From positions 24,154,356 through 24,218,355 of the forward strand of contig OX326956.1 in the NCBI GenBank assembly GCA_946800325.1: a stretch of 64,000 bases of DNA, read 5' to 3'. Shown piece after piece: positions 1 through 11,800 of the stretch. Origin of the DNA: Luzula sylvatica (lineage: Eukaryota > Streptophyta > Magnoliopsida > Poales > Juncaceae). The notes under the pieces were generated by a model that ran no database searches, was not told the DNA's origin, and was given only the letters and a program-made list of their open reading frames with translations. Both the position numbers and the translations under genes were made by a program. Numbering within the stretch: the stretch's first letter is position 1; the number at the start of each line of letters is the position of its first letter.

Positions 1-480
1 TTTTATATTTGAATTATTCTATATGCTAATAAATAAATTTTTAAATATATTTCATAATATTTATTATGATATTTATTATACTATTTTATAATTTATTGTA
101 TGCTTTTTTATATAAAATTATTTTATGTAAAAATTAAATATAATATGAATTACTATTTATTTAATAAAATAATATTTTATATATATTATAAATACTTAAA
201 TAAATAGTGAATTGTAAAATATTATCATAAATTATTTTTAAATAATAATGTGAAATATTTTATTTATATAGGTATTTATTAATTTATATTGAATAAAGAA
301 ATTATAAAAAAAAATTAACAAGGGTATTTTTGTCAAAAATAAATAAAAATTGGAAGGAATGTTAAAAGTAATTTTCGTAAGGGTAAAGGAAAATTCAACT
401 CAATTTCAAGGAAACTTTTGAAGTAATGAAAAAGTTAGGAGTTTTTTTGATAAATTCAAAAAAAGGGGGATTTAAATTGT
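1..480. repeat. Dispersed AT-rich repeat, copy 1 (uninterrupted)
   Basis: The sequence from the window edge to about 480 recurs at 6176-6869 plus 7555-7616 with small indels. It includes the shared stretch around 325-400 and the block at 405-475 (tttcaaggaaacttttgaag). This copy lacks the two insertions seen in the second copy, so it serves as the empty-site reference. It has no coding capacity and the element class is not recognised. Confidence 0.8.
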
Positions 481-1588
481 GGTCGACTAAAATTGCAAAA
501 TAATTTACTGAAATTGAAATCAAAATGGCTGGTTTTGACCTTTTTTCTAAGCTCGATAATATTTTGCTGAAATGATGTACATTTTGCTGAATTTTAGTTC
601 AATTTCATTGCATTTTCACAAAATTTATTTCAATATATAGTTGTATTTTGTTGTTATTTAGTCAAACTTTGGCTGAATTGATACATATTTGTAACTCAGA
701 ATCAATATTGGATATATTTCTTATCATTGTCCACTGGTATACACGGCTAAGTCTTCCTTTACGGCTCCAATTTTTTAGGTTCGGAAATTATTGGCTAAAT
801 TTTAAGGATCTAACAAATTTAGTTACCAATTTATGGTCTGGAAATGAGTCCTCCGATCCTTCAGAATTGCATAAAAAAAATAAAGAAGATAACATTTGAA
901 ATGAAACAATGAAGTAAGCAAAGAGTAGTAGATGTTAGTGTTAAAACAGAAATGAAACAATGAAGTAAGCAAAAATCATTAACAAGTTATGATCTTGTGA
1001 AATTAGACTATAATCATCAAAATCTAGATTCACGAATAACTTGTTATCTACAATTTAATGTAAGCATGTGACTTGACTAACTTATCGAAGTCTTGTCTAA
1101 TTAGCATTTAATAATGGAATAAATGTATTAGATGTCAAATCTGTTGGTATTACGGGATTCAAATATAGATTTCAAATATGAATTTTCTAATAAACAAAAA
1201 TCTATCTTATAATTCTAATATGATCTTACAAGTCTGTTGGGTGTTTATACCATTCATCGGAGTAAGTATTATACAAAATTTGAACTTCACCTTGTCTGAC
1301 AGTTTCTGTCTAGAGGAAACGGAGTGAATTATGTCTTGAACTCATTTCTTTGTGATTTATTATTGACCATACACAAGTATCTTGGATTTTTCATGAGAAT
1401 TATAAAAACTTACCCATGTCCCGCACCGCGGTCATATACGAACATTCTCATACATGTGAGTTCCATCCAGGGATGTGTGTAGAGTCACATCTTGCGGCAT
1501 TTTTTTTCGGGAAAAATGAAAATTAAGTGTTTTCTTCGTTTTAATCAATTTTGCCATTTTATGAAAATAATAAAAATTTATATTTTTG
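481..1588. other. Gene-free AT-rich stretch
   Basis: I see no supportable gene, RNA or transposon end here. The one open frame (648-899) has low-complexity composition and no recognisable motif. Confidence 0.5.
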
Positions 1589-2060
1589 AAGGTGTTAAAA
1601 TTCAATTTTTGCATTTTTGCGAAACGTTTGGAAAATTTAAAATTTACGTATGTTAGTCTTCAATTACGAAGTTTTTTATGGAAAGTTAAAATTAAGTATT
1701 TTGCACGTTTTAGACATAAATTTTGGAATTTTTTGAAAAATATTATAATTTTGTTTTATATGAAGGTCTTAGACTTTAATTTTTGTATTTTTACAATTTT
1801 TTTTGGAAAAAATAGAAATTTGCATGCGATAATCTTCAATTGCAGAGTTTTTGTTTTAGAAAAATTGACTATTTTGCTCGTTGTAGACATCAATTCATGA
1901 TTTGTTGAGAAATATATTATAAATTGAGTTTTTTGAAGGTGTTGTTAAACCTTACATTTGGCAATTTGCAGAATTTTTTTATAAAAACAGAAAATTTGCT
2001 TGTGTTAGTTTTCAATTACATAATTTTTTGAGGAAATTTGCTTGCATTTCTTTATTATTT
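1589..2060. repeat. Degenerate tandem repeat, period about 173-177 bp, about 3 copies
   Basis: A block starting gaaggt(g/c)tta recurs at 1589, 1763 and 1935. A companion block ending in (a/g)tcttcaattac-like sequence recurs near 1641, 1815 and 1992. Divergence is high. The unit length resembles plant satellite monomers but only three copies are present. Confidence 0.55.
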
Positions 2061-2446
2061 TCATATAATATAAATAAATATATTCAAATAAAAATAATAT
2101 AGTCGTATTTGTATTCTAGATTTTAAAAGTGGTATCATTGTATCCGTGTGCAAATGACAAATAAGTTATTATAATTTGGATATTTATCTCTTAGCTCATC
2201 AGAAAAATAAAATAAATCTTTTAATACTCTACAAAATAAATGTGACAATATTAACATATTAGTACGAAGCAAATTGATCACTTTATTATATAACTATTAG
2301 GTAACACAATACATTAATATTTTACATATCCTCGTTGTTAAAATAATATTTTATCACCTTAATTACTGCTTCGATTAATCATAAGGCTTTATACATATTG
2401 CATATTTGCATATCAGGTTTGTTGAGGTCTTCGCTCTGATGTGTAC

Positions 2447-3027
2447 CTATGGCTTAGTTTCGGGCGGCTGACATTTATTATAGCTGGCACATCCACGACG
2501 GTAAGGCAGTCCACCAGTACCAGTATAGGGCGCTCCACGCCACGCACAGCGGTGCTTGACGGATCGTTGGTAATTGCTGCGCATTTCAAAATTTAGAATT
2601 GGATAAAGTGAGATAATATATAAATAAACTTTAATACTGAGCATTGATTAATAAGAAGTTTGATTGAATTGTAACTTCCTTAATCCTTATTATTTTTTTT
2701 TTTTTTTTGATCAAAATAGAGTAGGCTCTACGTCCTCCATCTATTAATTTTCATTAATTAGAAGAATTTACAGATACTATGTTGGGAATAAATCCCACTA
2801 AAGCACCTCTTTTACCTCTTAATCCTTATTATTGAAATTATAAGTTTGGCTCTTACTTTTGAGCCTTCCATTCCATGTTTGAAGATAAAATTAGAGAGAA
2901 ATGTGAGAGGGGGAGTACCAGGTTTAGACTCGGCCAAGTTTCGAGTGGCCTCTGTAAAAGGGAGCAAGAGAGTGCCACTCAACAAAAGAAAAAGAACGCA
3001 TAGCAAAGGAGGCCCATTCATTGCCAT
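2447..3027 (-). CDS. RALF-like small secreted peptide, two exons (tentative)
   Basis: Exon 1 is 3027-2857 and encodes 57 residues. It opens with ATG in a good context (A at -3, G at +4) and a strongly hydrophobic signal peptide of about 29 residues. A consensus donor (AAAA|gtaaga) ends it at 2857. Exon 2 (2554-2447) joins in phase if the acceptor is the aag before CACCGC; a stronger-looking cag acceptor 23 bases upstream would put it out of frame. The predicted product is 92 residues. Its C-terminal end contains C-x2-RGA-x-Y and LPY-x-RGC-x5-C, which match the spacing of the third and fourth Cys of RALF peptides. The residue at the usual second Cys is not Cys, so one disulfide cannot form. 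RALFs are secreted ligands of CrRLK1L receptor kinases; that role is inferred from family resemblance only. The intron contains a short retroposon (2695-2817). Could instead be a decayed relative. Confidence 0.5.
2695..2817 (-). mobile_element. Short retroposon (SINE or LINE tail) in the intron of the RALF-like gene
   Basis: A 123-bp insertion starting with a run of T on the plus strand (a poly-A tail on the minus strand). It is flanked by a 16-bp direct repeat, cttaatccttattatt, at 2679-2694 and 2818-2833, which is the signature of target-primed reverse transcription. About 35 bases from the tail it has gatggagga, shared with the large LINE at 25807-29363. Confidence 0.8.
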
Positions 3028-3104
3028 TTTAGAAATATTCAATTCTTCCTTCTTTTTTCGCTGCAGAGCAAGGAAGACAATGATTCTTCCAAATTCTAAT
3101 CCCC

Positions 3105-3116
3105 CCTTATATAGAG
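3105..3116 (-). promoter_or_regulatory. TATA box of the RALF-like gene
   Basis: On the minus strand ctctatataagg lies about 80 bases upstream of the ATG at 3027, a normal plant spacing that leaves a leader of roughly 50 bases. It supports this locus as a real transcription unit. Confidence 0.5.
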
Positions 3117-3255
3117 TTGGAAGAGATAAGAGTATCTTTTTGTTGCAATCTCATGAATATCATACAAAATATCAAAATATCAAATGTACACTGTAAATAA
3201 TAGAAAATATCATAAATACCCCTAAAAGTATAGAAGTATAAAGAAAATGTTACTT

Positions 3256-4231
3256 ATTATGTCCCCAATTTCTACATAACTTACTTGATGTGTCAGTACT
3301 CAGTATCATAGTTAATTAAAAATACAGCTAACATATGAGACGCCAGTAACATTTACTTTTTTGTTAATTAATAGGTGTCAATTAACACGTTAATTAAGTA
3401 TTGTTAATTATACGTTAATTAGATTGTTAAGCATTCATGTTATTATCGCATCAATCAATTTTGGATGAATTTGAAAACAAAGAGTATAGTGCAGACCTTG
3501 ATTGAGTTTCTCGGTAAAGACCAAATAAAAATATTGTTATTATCACATCAATCATATTATGTCCCCAATTTCTACATAACTTACGTGATGTGTCAGTACT
3601 TAGTATCAGAGTTAATTAAAAATAGAGCTAACATATGAGATGCCAGTAACATTTACTTTTTTGTTAATTAATAGGTGTCAATTAACATGTTAATTAAGCA
3701 TTGTTAATTATACGTTAATTATATTGTTAAGTATTCATGTTATTATCACATCAATCAATTTTGGATGAATTTGAAAACAAAGAGTATAGTGCAGACCTTG
3801 ATTGAGTTTCTCGATAAAGACCAAATAAAAATATTGTTATTATCACATCAATCATATTATGTCCGCAATTTCTACATAACTTACTTGATGTGTCTGTACT
3901 CAGTATCATTGTAATTAAAAATACAGCTAACATATGAGACGCCTGTAACATTTACTTTTTTGTTAATTAATAAGTGTCAATTAACACGTTAATTAAATAT
4001 TGTTAATTATACGTTAATTAGATTGTTAAGTATTCATGTTATTATCACATCAATCAATTTTGGATGAATTTGAAAACAAAGAGTATAGTGCAGACCTTGA
4101 TTGAGTTTCTCGCTAATGACCAAATAAAAATATTGTTATTATCACATCAACCATATTATGTCCCCAATTTCTACATAACTTACTTGATGTGTCAGTACTC
4201 AGTATCATAGTTAATTAAAAATACAGCTAAC
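3256..4231. repeat. Tandem repeat, 300-bp unit, 3.25 copies
   Basis: Units start at 3256, 3556, 3856 and 4155 (attatgtcc(c/g)caatttc), and the fourth stops near 4231. The copies are nearly identical, so the array is young. Each unit is rich in ttaatta words. The array ends about 230 bases before the TATA box of the Cys-rich peptide gene and so forms its distal upstream region. Confidence 0.92.
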
Positions 4232-4460
4232 ATATTTGAAAGCAAATTTTCATGGTAACTAGTCGCACATCAAAATCAAGCCCGTAATTCTTTGTATTAA
4301 ATAAGAAATAATATTTTTGCTAGATATAGTTTCTACTGACAAATTTAATTCTAGTGTAAATAAAGAAGTTAGTAAATTACTGAATTTTAGCATTGAATGG
4401 CAAATATCATATACATATAGCATTTAATTACTGAATAAACATATTTAACGACAAATCTAG

Positions 4461-4470
4461 TATATAAATA
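4461..4470 (+). promoter_or_regulatory. TATA box of the six-Cys peptide gene
   Basis: tatataaata lies 84 bases before the ATG at 4545, the expected place for a plant TATA box, leaving a leader of about 50 bases. Confidence 0.65.
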
Positions 4471-4544
4471 CCATCATCATCAGATACTGTTGCATCATAG
4501 TGTATTGAGAAAAATATAGAGACGACTAAACAGTTTTTGTAGCA

Positions 4545-4757
4545 ATGGAGAAGAAAATAGTCGTTGGATTGTTTTTAGTGGTTGTTTTGGCAGTTGTTGT
4601 TGCAGAAGTTTCATCATTGATTGAGAAGAAATATGTTGACCAAGATTGCTTTAACGAATGTTTGAAGAGATGTGGATATAATGATCATTGTGCGGGGGTA
4701 TGTCAATTGCAATGCGACCACTTTAGGGCCAAGGTTCCGAACAACTTGAATAAATAA
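4545..4757 (+). CDS. Small secreted six-Cys peptide (thionin-like / hairpinin-like)
   Basis: A single-exon frame of 70 residues. Residues 1-24 form a signal peptide (basic start, then a run of Val/Leu/Ala ending at AEVSS). The mature part of about 46 residues has Cys at 35, 39, 43, 49, 53 and 57, giving C-x3-C-x3-C-x5-C-x3-C-x3-C. The spacing is symmetrical around the central gap, as expected for two short helices tied by disulfides. Such peptides are often defence or signalling factors in the apoplast; that is an inference, since I cannot place it in a named family. A TATA box lies 84 bases upstream, and possible poly-A signals (aataaa) occur at 4802 and 4881. A MITE sits in the 3' flank. 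Confidence 0.75.
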   Translation: MEKKIVVGLFLVVVLAVVVAEVSSLIEKKYVDQDCFNECLKRCGYNDHCAGVCQLQCDHFRAKVPNNLNK

Positions 4758-4973
4758 TCTAGTTTAAGCAAGAGCTTAACAACATTTTAAGAAAGAAATG
4801 GAATAAATAAATTTCTAGTTATCATATCATGTAAAATAAGAGTGCTGCCATTTCTTCAATCCTTTGTTGTCTGATGATTTGAATAAAATTTGAGTATGTT
4901 GTCCTATATTTAATGAAATTGTACGGAACTGAATTTCTTTCTTGTTGAAGTTTTATCTTTCACATTGAAAGAA

Positions 4974-5286
4974 GGGAAATTATACCCTGCTCCCCAAACC
5001 CATCCCAACACCCACGATGGGTATGGGATTTTTTTTGGGTTGGGTTGGGTGTTAATTCTCAACTCCAATTTGTACCCCACTCTCTCTCCAAATTAATTAA
5101 TGCAATTAATGCTTCGAATTAACAGTTAATTTGTGAGTCAATTAACACATCATATTAGTACCTAATAATTCATTAATTCAATTAACAGCTAATTCAAAGC
5201 ATTGTTAATCGAGTGGGTAATTTTTTGGAGATGGATAGGACATCAAGGATGTGGTGATGGGTTTGGGGGGCATAGTAAATGGCCTC
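4974..5286. mobile_element. MITE with 9-bp target duplication (Mutator-like)
   Basis: Flanked by ttgaaagaa at 4965-4973 and 5287-5295. The ends are imperfect inverted repeats built around ccccaaacccat, and the inner part carries short inverted ttaatt-rich blocks. A 9-bp duplication points to the Mutator superfamily. No transposase is present. Confidence 0.7.
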
Positions 5287-5295
5287 TTGAAAGAA

Positions 5296-6175
5296 TACCA
5301 AAAAAAAATCTCATTTCTTTTATCGATCCTCACATACGACACATTTTATTTTATTTCAAACTAAAATGTTAAGATACAACAACAAACCAATATATAGAAG
5401 TAATATCAGTGATTAGACGCCGCCAATGACACGTGGCAGAACCCGGAGTTGCTTTTATGTTAATCCATGCGGCCTGTTAAGTTTCATCTATCATGGGGAT
5501 TAACAGTGATCATTCGAGAGTAATATCAGTCGTGATGGCATCGAGGGCCCAAAAGTGAGTTTCGAAGGCCTCGTATATTTTTCCTTGAGAATATCACCAT
5601 AATGAGTGGTGACTGGCAGTTGCACAATAACGTACAAAATTCAGCAAAAAAATAAAAAATTGAACACCACATATGTAGAAGTAATAGAAGCTACACATTA
5701 TTGGAAAGAAAAAGTGCAGTAACAAAAACACCAATATATCATTAAATTGCAAAAAAAAAAAAAATAGCTCAAGAGTGAGAGCACCTCAAGAAAATACTCA
5801 CATGTTCAATACTCACAATTTCACCATATTAACCATTTGTTGAGACAATTGAATGTAATACAAATGAGTACTCGAATATCTGCACAATTTCACCATATAC
5901 AAATATGTTTAGAACACAATTTGAGATTTGGTGTTTCAAATGGTATCGCCAACGAACAAATCCAATCTGAAGACCTTCATCTATCTTATTTATCTTCTTA
6001 GAAGATACATGAAGGTCTTTCAATTTCTTCAGTACAAAACGAGAAACATTCCAGGCCATCATTTTAATACCAAACAAATTGGGAAATGTTTCAATTTTTT
6101 TTTTAATTTATCAAAAACTCTTTAACTTTTAGATTACTCCGGAGATCTTCTAGAAATTGGATTGAATTTTTTTTT
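5296..6175. other. Stretch without recognised gene
   Basis: No supportable gene. A GC-richer patch at about 5418-5560 contains an ACACGTGGC word, an ABRE-like G-box, but no transcription unit follows that I can recognise. The open frames at 5829-6125 on both strands overlap each other and look random. Confidence 0.4.
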
Positions 6176-6403
6176 ACCCTCTACTAGTGTTATTTTTAAC
6201 TTTATATCCAGATTATTTATTTTTTGACCAAAATATCCACACAATTTATTTTATATTTGAATTTATTCTGCTAATAAATAAATTTTTAAATATATTTCAT
6301 AATATTGTATTATGATATTTATTATACTATTTTATAATTTATTATATGCTTTTTTATATAAAATTATTTTATGTACAAATTAAACATAATATGAAATACT
6401 ATT

Positions 6404-6660
6404 TATTTAACAAAATAATATTTTATAGAGGGAGGCTAAACTACTTAATTAATTACCAACATATTGGTACTTAATGATTTTTCATCATTGTATTTGCATT
6501 GGGATTTCTATTTTTTCATGATGACCATGAAAGTTTGTGCACATCATTAAATGCACAAATCTCAATACACATCCAATGGTGAAAAAGTATTAAGTACCAA
6601 AATGTTGGTACTTAATTAAGTAGTTTAGCCTCCCTCTATAAAATATTATTTTGTTAAATA
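6404..6660. mobile_element. Foldback MITE with long inverted arms
   Basis: The left arm (gagggaggctaaactactt onward, from 6428) and the right arm (ending ccctc near 6637) are near-perfect inverted repeats of about 60 bp. The palindrome continues outward for a further 24 bp on each side, into what copy 1 of the host repeat shows to be flank. Confidence 0.8.
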
Positions 6661-6869
6661 CTAAAATAAATAGCGAGTTGTAAAATATTATCATAAATCA
6701 TTTTTAAATAATAATGTGAAATATTTTATTTATTTATGTATTTATTAATTTATATTGAATAAAAGAATTTATAAAAGAAAATTAATAAGGATATTTTTGT
6801 CAAAAAAAATAAAAATTGGATGGAATGTTAAAAGTAATTTTTGTAAGGATAAAGAAAAATTCAGCTCAA

Positions 6870-7554
6870 CTAGATTTATCCCCGCGCAATTGCGCGCGAC
6901 AACATATCTATTTTTTTACATGTTTTTTATATAATTATTTAAATAGAATTAGAGCGTGTGCGAATTAACGCGCGTGCCTTTGAACTAAATTAATCTAATC
7001 ATGACATATTTGCAAATATCATGATGTCAATAGATGCATAAGGTTCATGAAATTAGTCTATCACGGATATTATTTTCTGATATAATTTGTATAAATAGCA
7101 TTTGTGCAGGTGCTTTTAAAATCAATTAATATAATCATGACATATTCACAAATATATTTGATGTCAACGGATGCATTAATAAGGGTTCATTAAAGAATCA
7201 CGTGTCATATGGATACAACGGGCAAATGACAAATTTCTATGAAAACTCGAATAAATTTGAGCTTACAAAATTTCATATATACCCGTGCAAAATGAGCAAA
7301 TAAAAAAAATGGAAAGCAAAAAAAGGACCAAAATGTAAAAAGAAAAAATTGGGTAAAAAGAAAAATTACAAAAAAAAAATTTGAAGTTACAAAATTGTAT
7401 ACATAATCCTGCGTAATGAGCAAATTAAAAATTTGGAAAAGAGAAAAAAATGATAAAAATGTAAAAAAGAAAAAAATTGGGATAAAAGCAAAAGCCACTC
7501 CCTTCCACGTGTCAGCACAAGATAGAGGGGATAGCATTATTATAGTAACTATAA
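6870..7554 (-). mobile_element. Non-autonomous Helitron
   Basis: Read on the minus strand the element ends with a GC hairpin (cgcgcaattgcgcg), a spacer of about 10 bases, then CTAG followed by T in the flank, which is the canonical Helitron 3' end. Comparison with copy 1 of the host repeat shows a clean insertion between A and T without target duplication. The 5' end reads TTATAGTTACTATAA rather than the usual TC. The interior holds iterated 'ggaccaaaatgtaaa'-type words. No Rep/helicase frame is present. Confidence 0.75.
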
Positions 7555-7616
7555 TTTCAAGGAAACTTTTGAAGTACTCAAAAAGTTAGGAGTTTTTGTG
7601 ATAAATTCAAAAAATA

Positions 7617-8282
7617 GGGGGATTTACATATTTATCCTTTTTAAAACTTAAGATTACATATTTATTCTTCTTAAAATTAAAATATCATACTTATCCTCTC
7701 ATAAATTTAAAATATCATATTTACCCCAATAAACATTTAAAAAACCCAAAATATCATATTTACCATACTAGAAACAAAAATATATATTTACCATTTCAAT
7801 AATAAAAAATAACATATGTGCCCCTCCGAAATAAAATATCATATTCACCGTCCAATTTAAAAACACTGAATTTTGAGAACCAGGAAACCAAATCTTTAAT
7901 AAATTATTATATAAATTGTTTTAAATTGTTTTGTATGTTTTAAGTTACATTGTTTTGTATGTTTTAAATTGGACGGAAATTTGATATTTTGTTTCGAAAG
8001 GTTATGCATGTTATTTTTATTATTGAGCCGATATATATGATAATTTTTATTTTTATAATGATAAATATGATATTTTGTATTTTTAGAAGGGTAAATGTAT
8101 AAATGGTAAAATAGTAATTTGAAGTTTGACCGTTAATTTTTACGGAGAAATTGGACCATTTTCAATTTTTGAATAAATATGATATTTTAAATTTATGAGA
8201 GGGCAAATATGAAATTTTAACTTTAAGAAGAATAAATAAATACGTAATTTTAAGTTTTACATAGGTTAAATATGTAAATCCC
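7617..8282. mobile_element. Foldback element, arms over 110 bp
   Basis: The segment at 7617-7760 (gggatttacatatttatcc onward) is the inverted copy of 8160-8282 with scattered differences. It is AT-rich and noncoding. Shorter relatives occur at about 10205-10290 (intron 5 of the adaptin gene) and 60488-60643, so the family is dispersed. Confidence 0.7.
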
Positions 8283-8381
8283 TTAAAAAAAAGAGGTTTC
8301 TGAAAAATTGCCTAATATTTCTTTCTTTAATTTCAGTTCGTGAGTCATGTTGTAATTTAACTTGGGAAAACAAAAACATAA

Positions 8382-8406
8382 TTGGGCCTTTGTATTTCAG
8401 CCCAAT
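8382..8406 (+). promoter_or_regulatory. Site II-type elements upstream of alpha-adaptin
   Basis: TTGGGCC followed closely by an inverted GCCCAA. TGGGCY words are bound by TCP factors in promoters of broadly expressed plant genes. They lie about 450 bases upstream of the start codon; the leader in between is partly GC-rich. No clear TATA box is seen. Confidence 0.4.
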
Positions 8407-8852
8407 CACTTAAATTTCATAGAAGCTTCTGTTGTATCTTTATTTTTTCCCAAAGTTCTTTTGAGCCTGTATTGAATTCTCTAGTACACTGTACACACAC
8501 TGTACAGAAGAGAAAGGGATCTGATTTGAATAATTCAATAATATGTGGATCAGACTGTAATATTCCCAATAATTAATTCATTCAGACCAAACCAGCGAAA
8601 ACCCAGCGTCGCCGAGAAAGAAAATTCGCGAAAAAACAAAAATACAAAAACGTCAAAACAAATGCAAAATTGCTCAAATTCTAGCTGAAATCAGAGAAAA
8701 AATCGTCATTTTCGTCGATCAGATTTCGTGTTGCCACTGTCGATTGGTGGAGGTGTCAATTGTGTTTGTTTCGATCGATTGGATTGGATTTACAGCTAGA
8801 TCTGTGGAGGAAAGTGCGGATCTGAGCCGCTGGATCGGATCCGTCGGTCGAG

Positions 8853-11800
8853 ATGGCTCTTTCGGGCATGCGTGGGTTGTCAGTGTTCATCAGTGATATT
8901 AGGAATTGTCAGAACAAGGAGCAGGAGAGGTTGAGGGTTGATAAGGAGCTCGGTAATATTAGAACTCGCTTCAAAAATGAGAAGGTTAGTCTCTTTGATC
9001 CTTCAATTTTAGGTTTTTCTGGGAATTTATTGAGATTTTTTTGGTCAATTAGTTGAGTATTGAGTTTCGCAATCCCGATTTTGGTGTTGATTCGCCGATT
9101 TTTCTCAGTTCACTGGTATTGGTTGAGTATAAACTAGTTTGATTGAACATTTCTCTAATTCTAAAAGTATTAGAAAAGAAATTACTCCTCAATTCCTTAA
9201 TTAACGGTTCATGTAAGAATTTAACGAACACCAGAGTGTAAATCGAAACGGCATTTGAAAATTTACGTTACTGATTGCACATTTTCAAAAAATCCAGACT
9301 TTTTTAGCTTTATTTCCTATTCTCAAAGGCCTGAATTTCATTCATGAAAATTAGGGAATACATATACCACTAAAATTCCAAATTTAAATTCCACATGAAA
9401 TGGACGAAATTACAAACTTAGTCGAAAAAAGAAAAACTAATATGGAAATGTATTATATAAACCTTTTTTACAGGGATTATCACATTATGAGAAGAAAAAG
9501 TATGTATGGAAAATGCTTTACATCTACATGCTTGGTTACGATGTTGACTTTGGTCACACCGAGGCCGTTTCTTTAATTTCCGCTCCTAAATATCCCGAAA
9601 AACAGGTAATAATTAAATCATTAATAAATTATCTTTCTTTTTTAATAAAATAATTCTAATAATGAATGACCTAATTATACATACAGGTTGGATATATTGT
9701 AACATCGTGCTTACTAAACGAGAACCATGATTTCTTAAGGATGGTAATTAATACCGTGAGAAATGATATAATTGGGCGCAACGAGACCTTCCAATGTATG
9801 GCCCTTACTATGGTAATCCCTTCATTATATTTCCTCACATTTATTTATAATATAATAATCTAAAATAATATATTTATATAAACACACATAAATGACTTTT
9901 TTTCCTTTTTAGGTGGGAAATATTGGTGGAAAGGAATTCTCTGAATCGCTGGCCCCAGATGTGCAAAAACTCCTCGTAAGAATAATTCATTATTAATATT
10001 CTCGTTTTTATTTGAACTTTTTAATGCATTAATTTTTATTAATTAATTTATTATCTTTTTCTATGTTTCAAAGATATCAAGTAGCGCTAGACCAGTTGTA
10101 AGAAAAAAAGCTGCTCTTTGCCTCTTGCGACTTTACAGAAAGAACCCCGATGTTGTCAATATCGATGGCTGGTACATTTAACAAATGACTCTATTTAATA
10201 TTAGGCAAATTTCACACTATATTTTTTGGGGGAAGGGTAAATATGATACTTTTGGTTTCTAGAAGGATAAATATGTAAATCCCCCCTAATATTTCAGAAT
10301 TTTGTATCGATAACACAAAAGTAAAATTATGTGTAATCAGGTCGGACAGGATGGCGCAGCTGCTAGACGAGAGGGACATGGGGGTGTTGACAAGTGTCAT
10401 GAGCCTATTCGTCTCGTTAGTTTCCAACAACGCAGAAGCATATTGGAATTGCTTGCCGAAATGCATTCGGATATTAGAAAGACTCGCAAGAAATCAAGAA
10501 GTGCCTCCAGAATACACTTACTATGGAATCCCTTCTCCTTGGCTCCAAGTCAAGACGATGAGGGCTCTTCAGTATTTCCCAACTATCGAGGACCCCAATG
10601 CAAGAAGGGCTTTGTTCGAGGTACTTTATCGTAAATTGAATATTGGGAATTAAATAAATAAATAAATTATTCTTTTTTTCGGTAGGTTTTGCAACGGATA
10701 TTAATGGGCACGGACGTGGTGAAAAACGTGAATAAAAATAACGCTTCTCATGCTGTGCTCTTCGAAGCTCTCGCTTTGGTAAGTTTAATAAATTAAATAA
10801 TAATAAATTTTGATAATTTAATTAATTTATATTTTTGTATAGGTTATGCATCTGGATGCGGAAAAGGAAATGATGTCGCAATGTGTTGCGTTACTTGGAA
10901 AATTCATTGCAGTTCGCGAGCCAAATATTCGTTACCTTGGCTTAGTAATTACCTTTTTTTTATTAATTTTAATTTAATTTTGGACTTTATGAATTTGATT
11001 GTTGAAATAATGTATATAATATTGCAGGAAAATATGACGAGGATGTTGTTGGTAACGGATGTACAGGATATTATTAAAAGGCATCAAGCTCAGATTATTA
11101 CTTCCTTGAAAGATCCTGATATTAGGTATGATTTCATTATTTCATTATTTTATAAGTTGGAAAGTTTATAAGATTATATTATATTGAATAAAATTATTAA
11201 TACTGTTGATGTTTGTTTGTGATTGCAGTATTAGGAGACGTGCTCTCGATTTATTGTATGGAATGTGTGATGTCACAAATGCCAAGGATATTGTTGAAGA
11301 ATTATTACAGGTAAATATATTTATATTTATATCATGGTTCTGAAACTCGGACTCGGACTCGGACTCGGTTGGCTCCGGAGACTCGGACAAGACTCGGACG
11401 AGTCAAAAAAAAAACTCGGACAATTAGTAAAAAAATAGAAAAAAAATAAAAAAAATTATTTTAAAAATAGATAACCATTCATAAACATAATACACACAAA
11501 TTCAACTAATAAAACCCAAATTTTTATACTGTAAAGTGAAGTATGTCTAGTATGGCTAGTATCTGTATGGCTGAAATAAAGTATGTACTGTAAAATCTTT
11601 ATGCACTGTAAAAATGAAATTGAAGGATGGGTAAAATAAAGACAATTTTTATACAACTACAATCCATTTTAATATAACAATCTTTAAAAAAAAAAAAAAA
11701 AAAAATCACATCTCATATGCAAAATATCATTCGAATCTGGATGGTATGTATGTATATTTGTAAATTGTAAGCCTACCCTTAAAACTTTTAGTTTCTTTTA

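Larger units (their letters stand above)
6176..7616. repeat. Dispersed AT-rich repeat, copy 2 (split by two insertions)
   Basis: The counterpart of 1-480. Its left part (6240-6420), middle (6650-6869) and right end (7555-7616) align in order with copy 1. The gaps are exactly filled by the foldback element at 6404-6660 and the Helitron at 6870-7554. Confidence 0.8.

Noticed and set aside
3256..4231. CRISPR-like array
   Set aside because: The repeats are contiguous 300-bp units without spacers in a plant genome.
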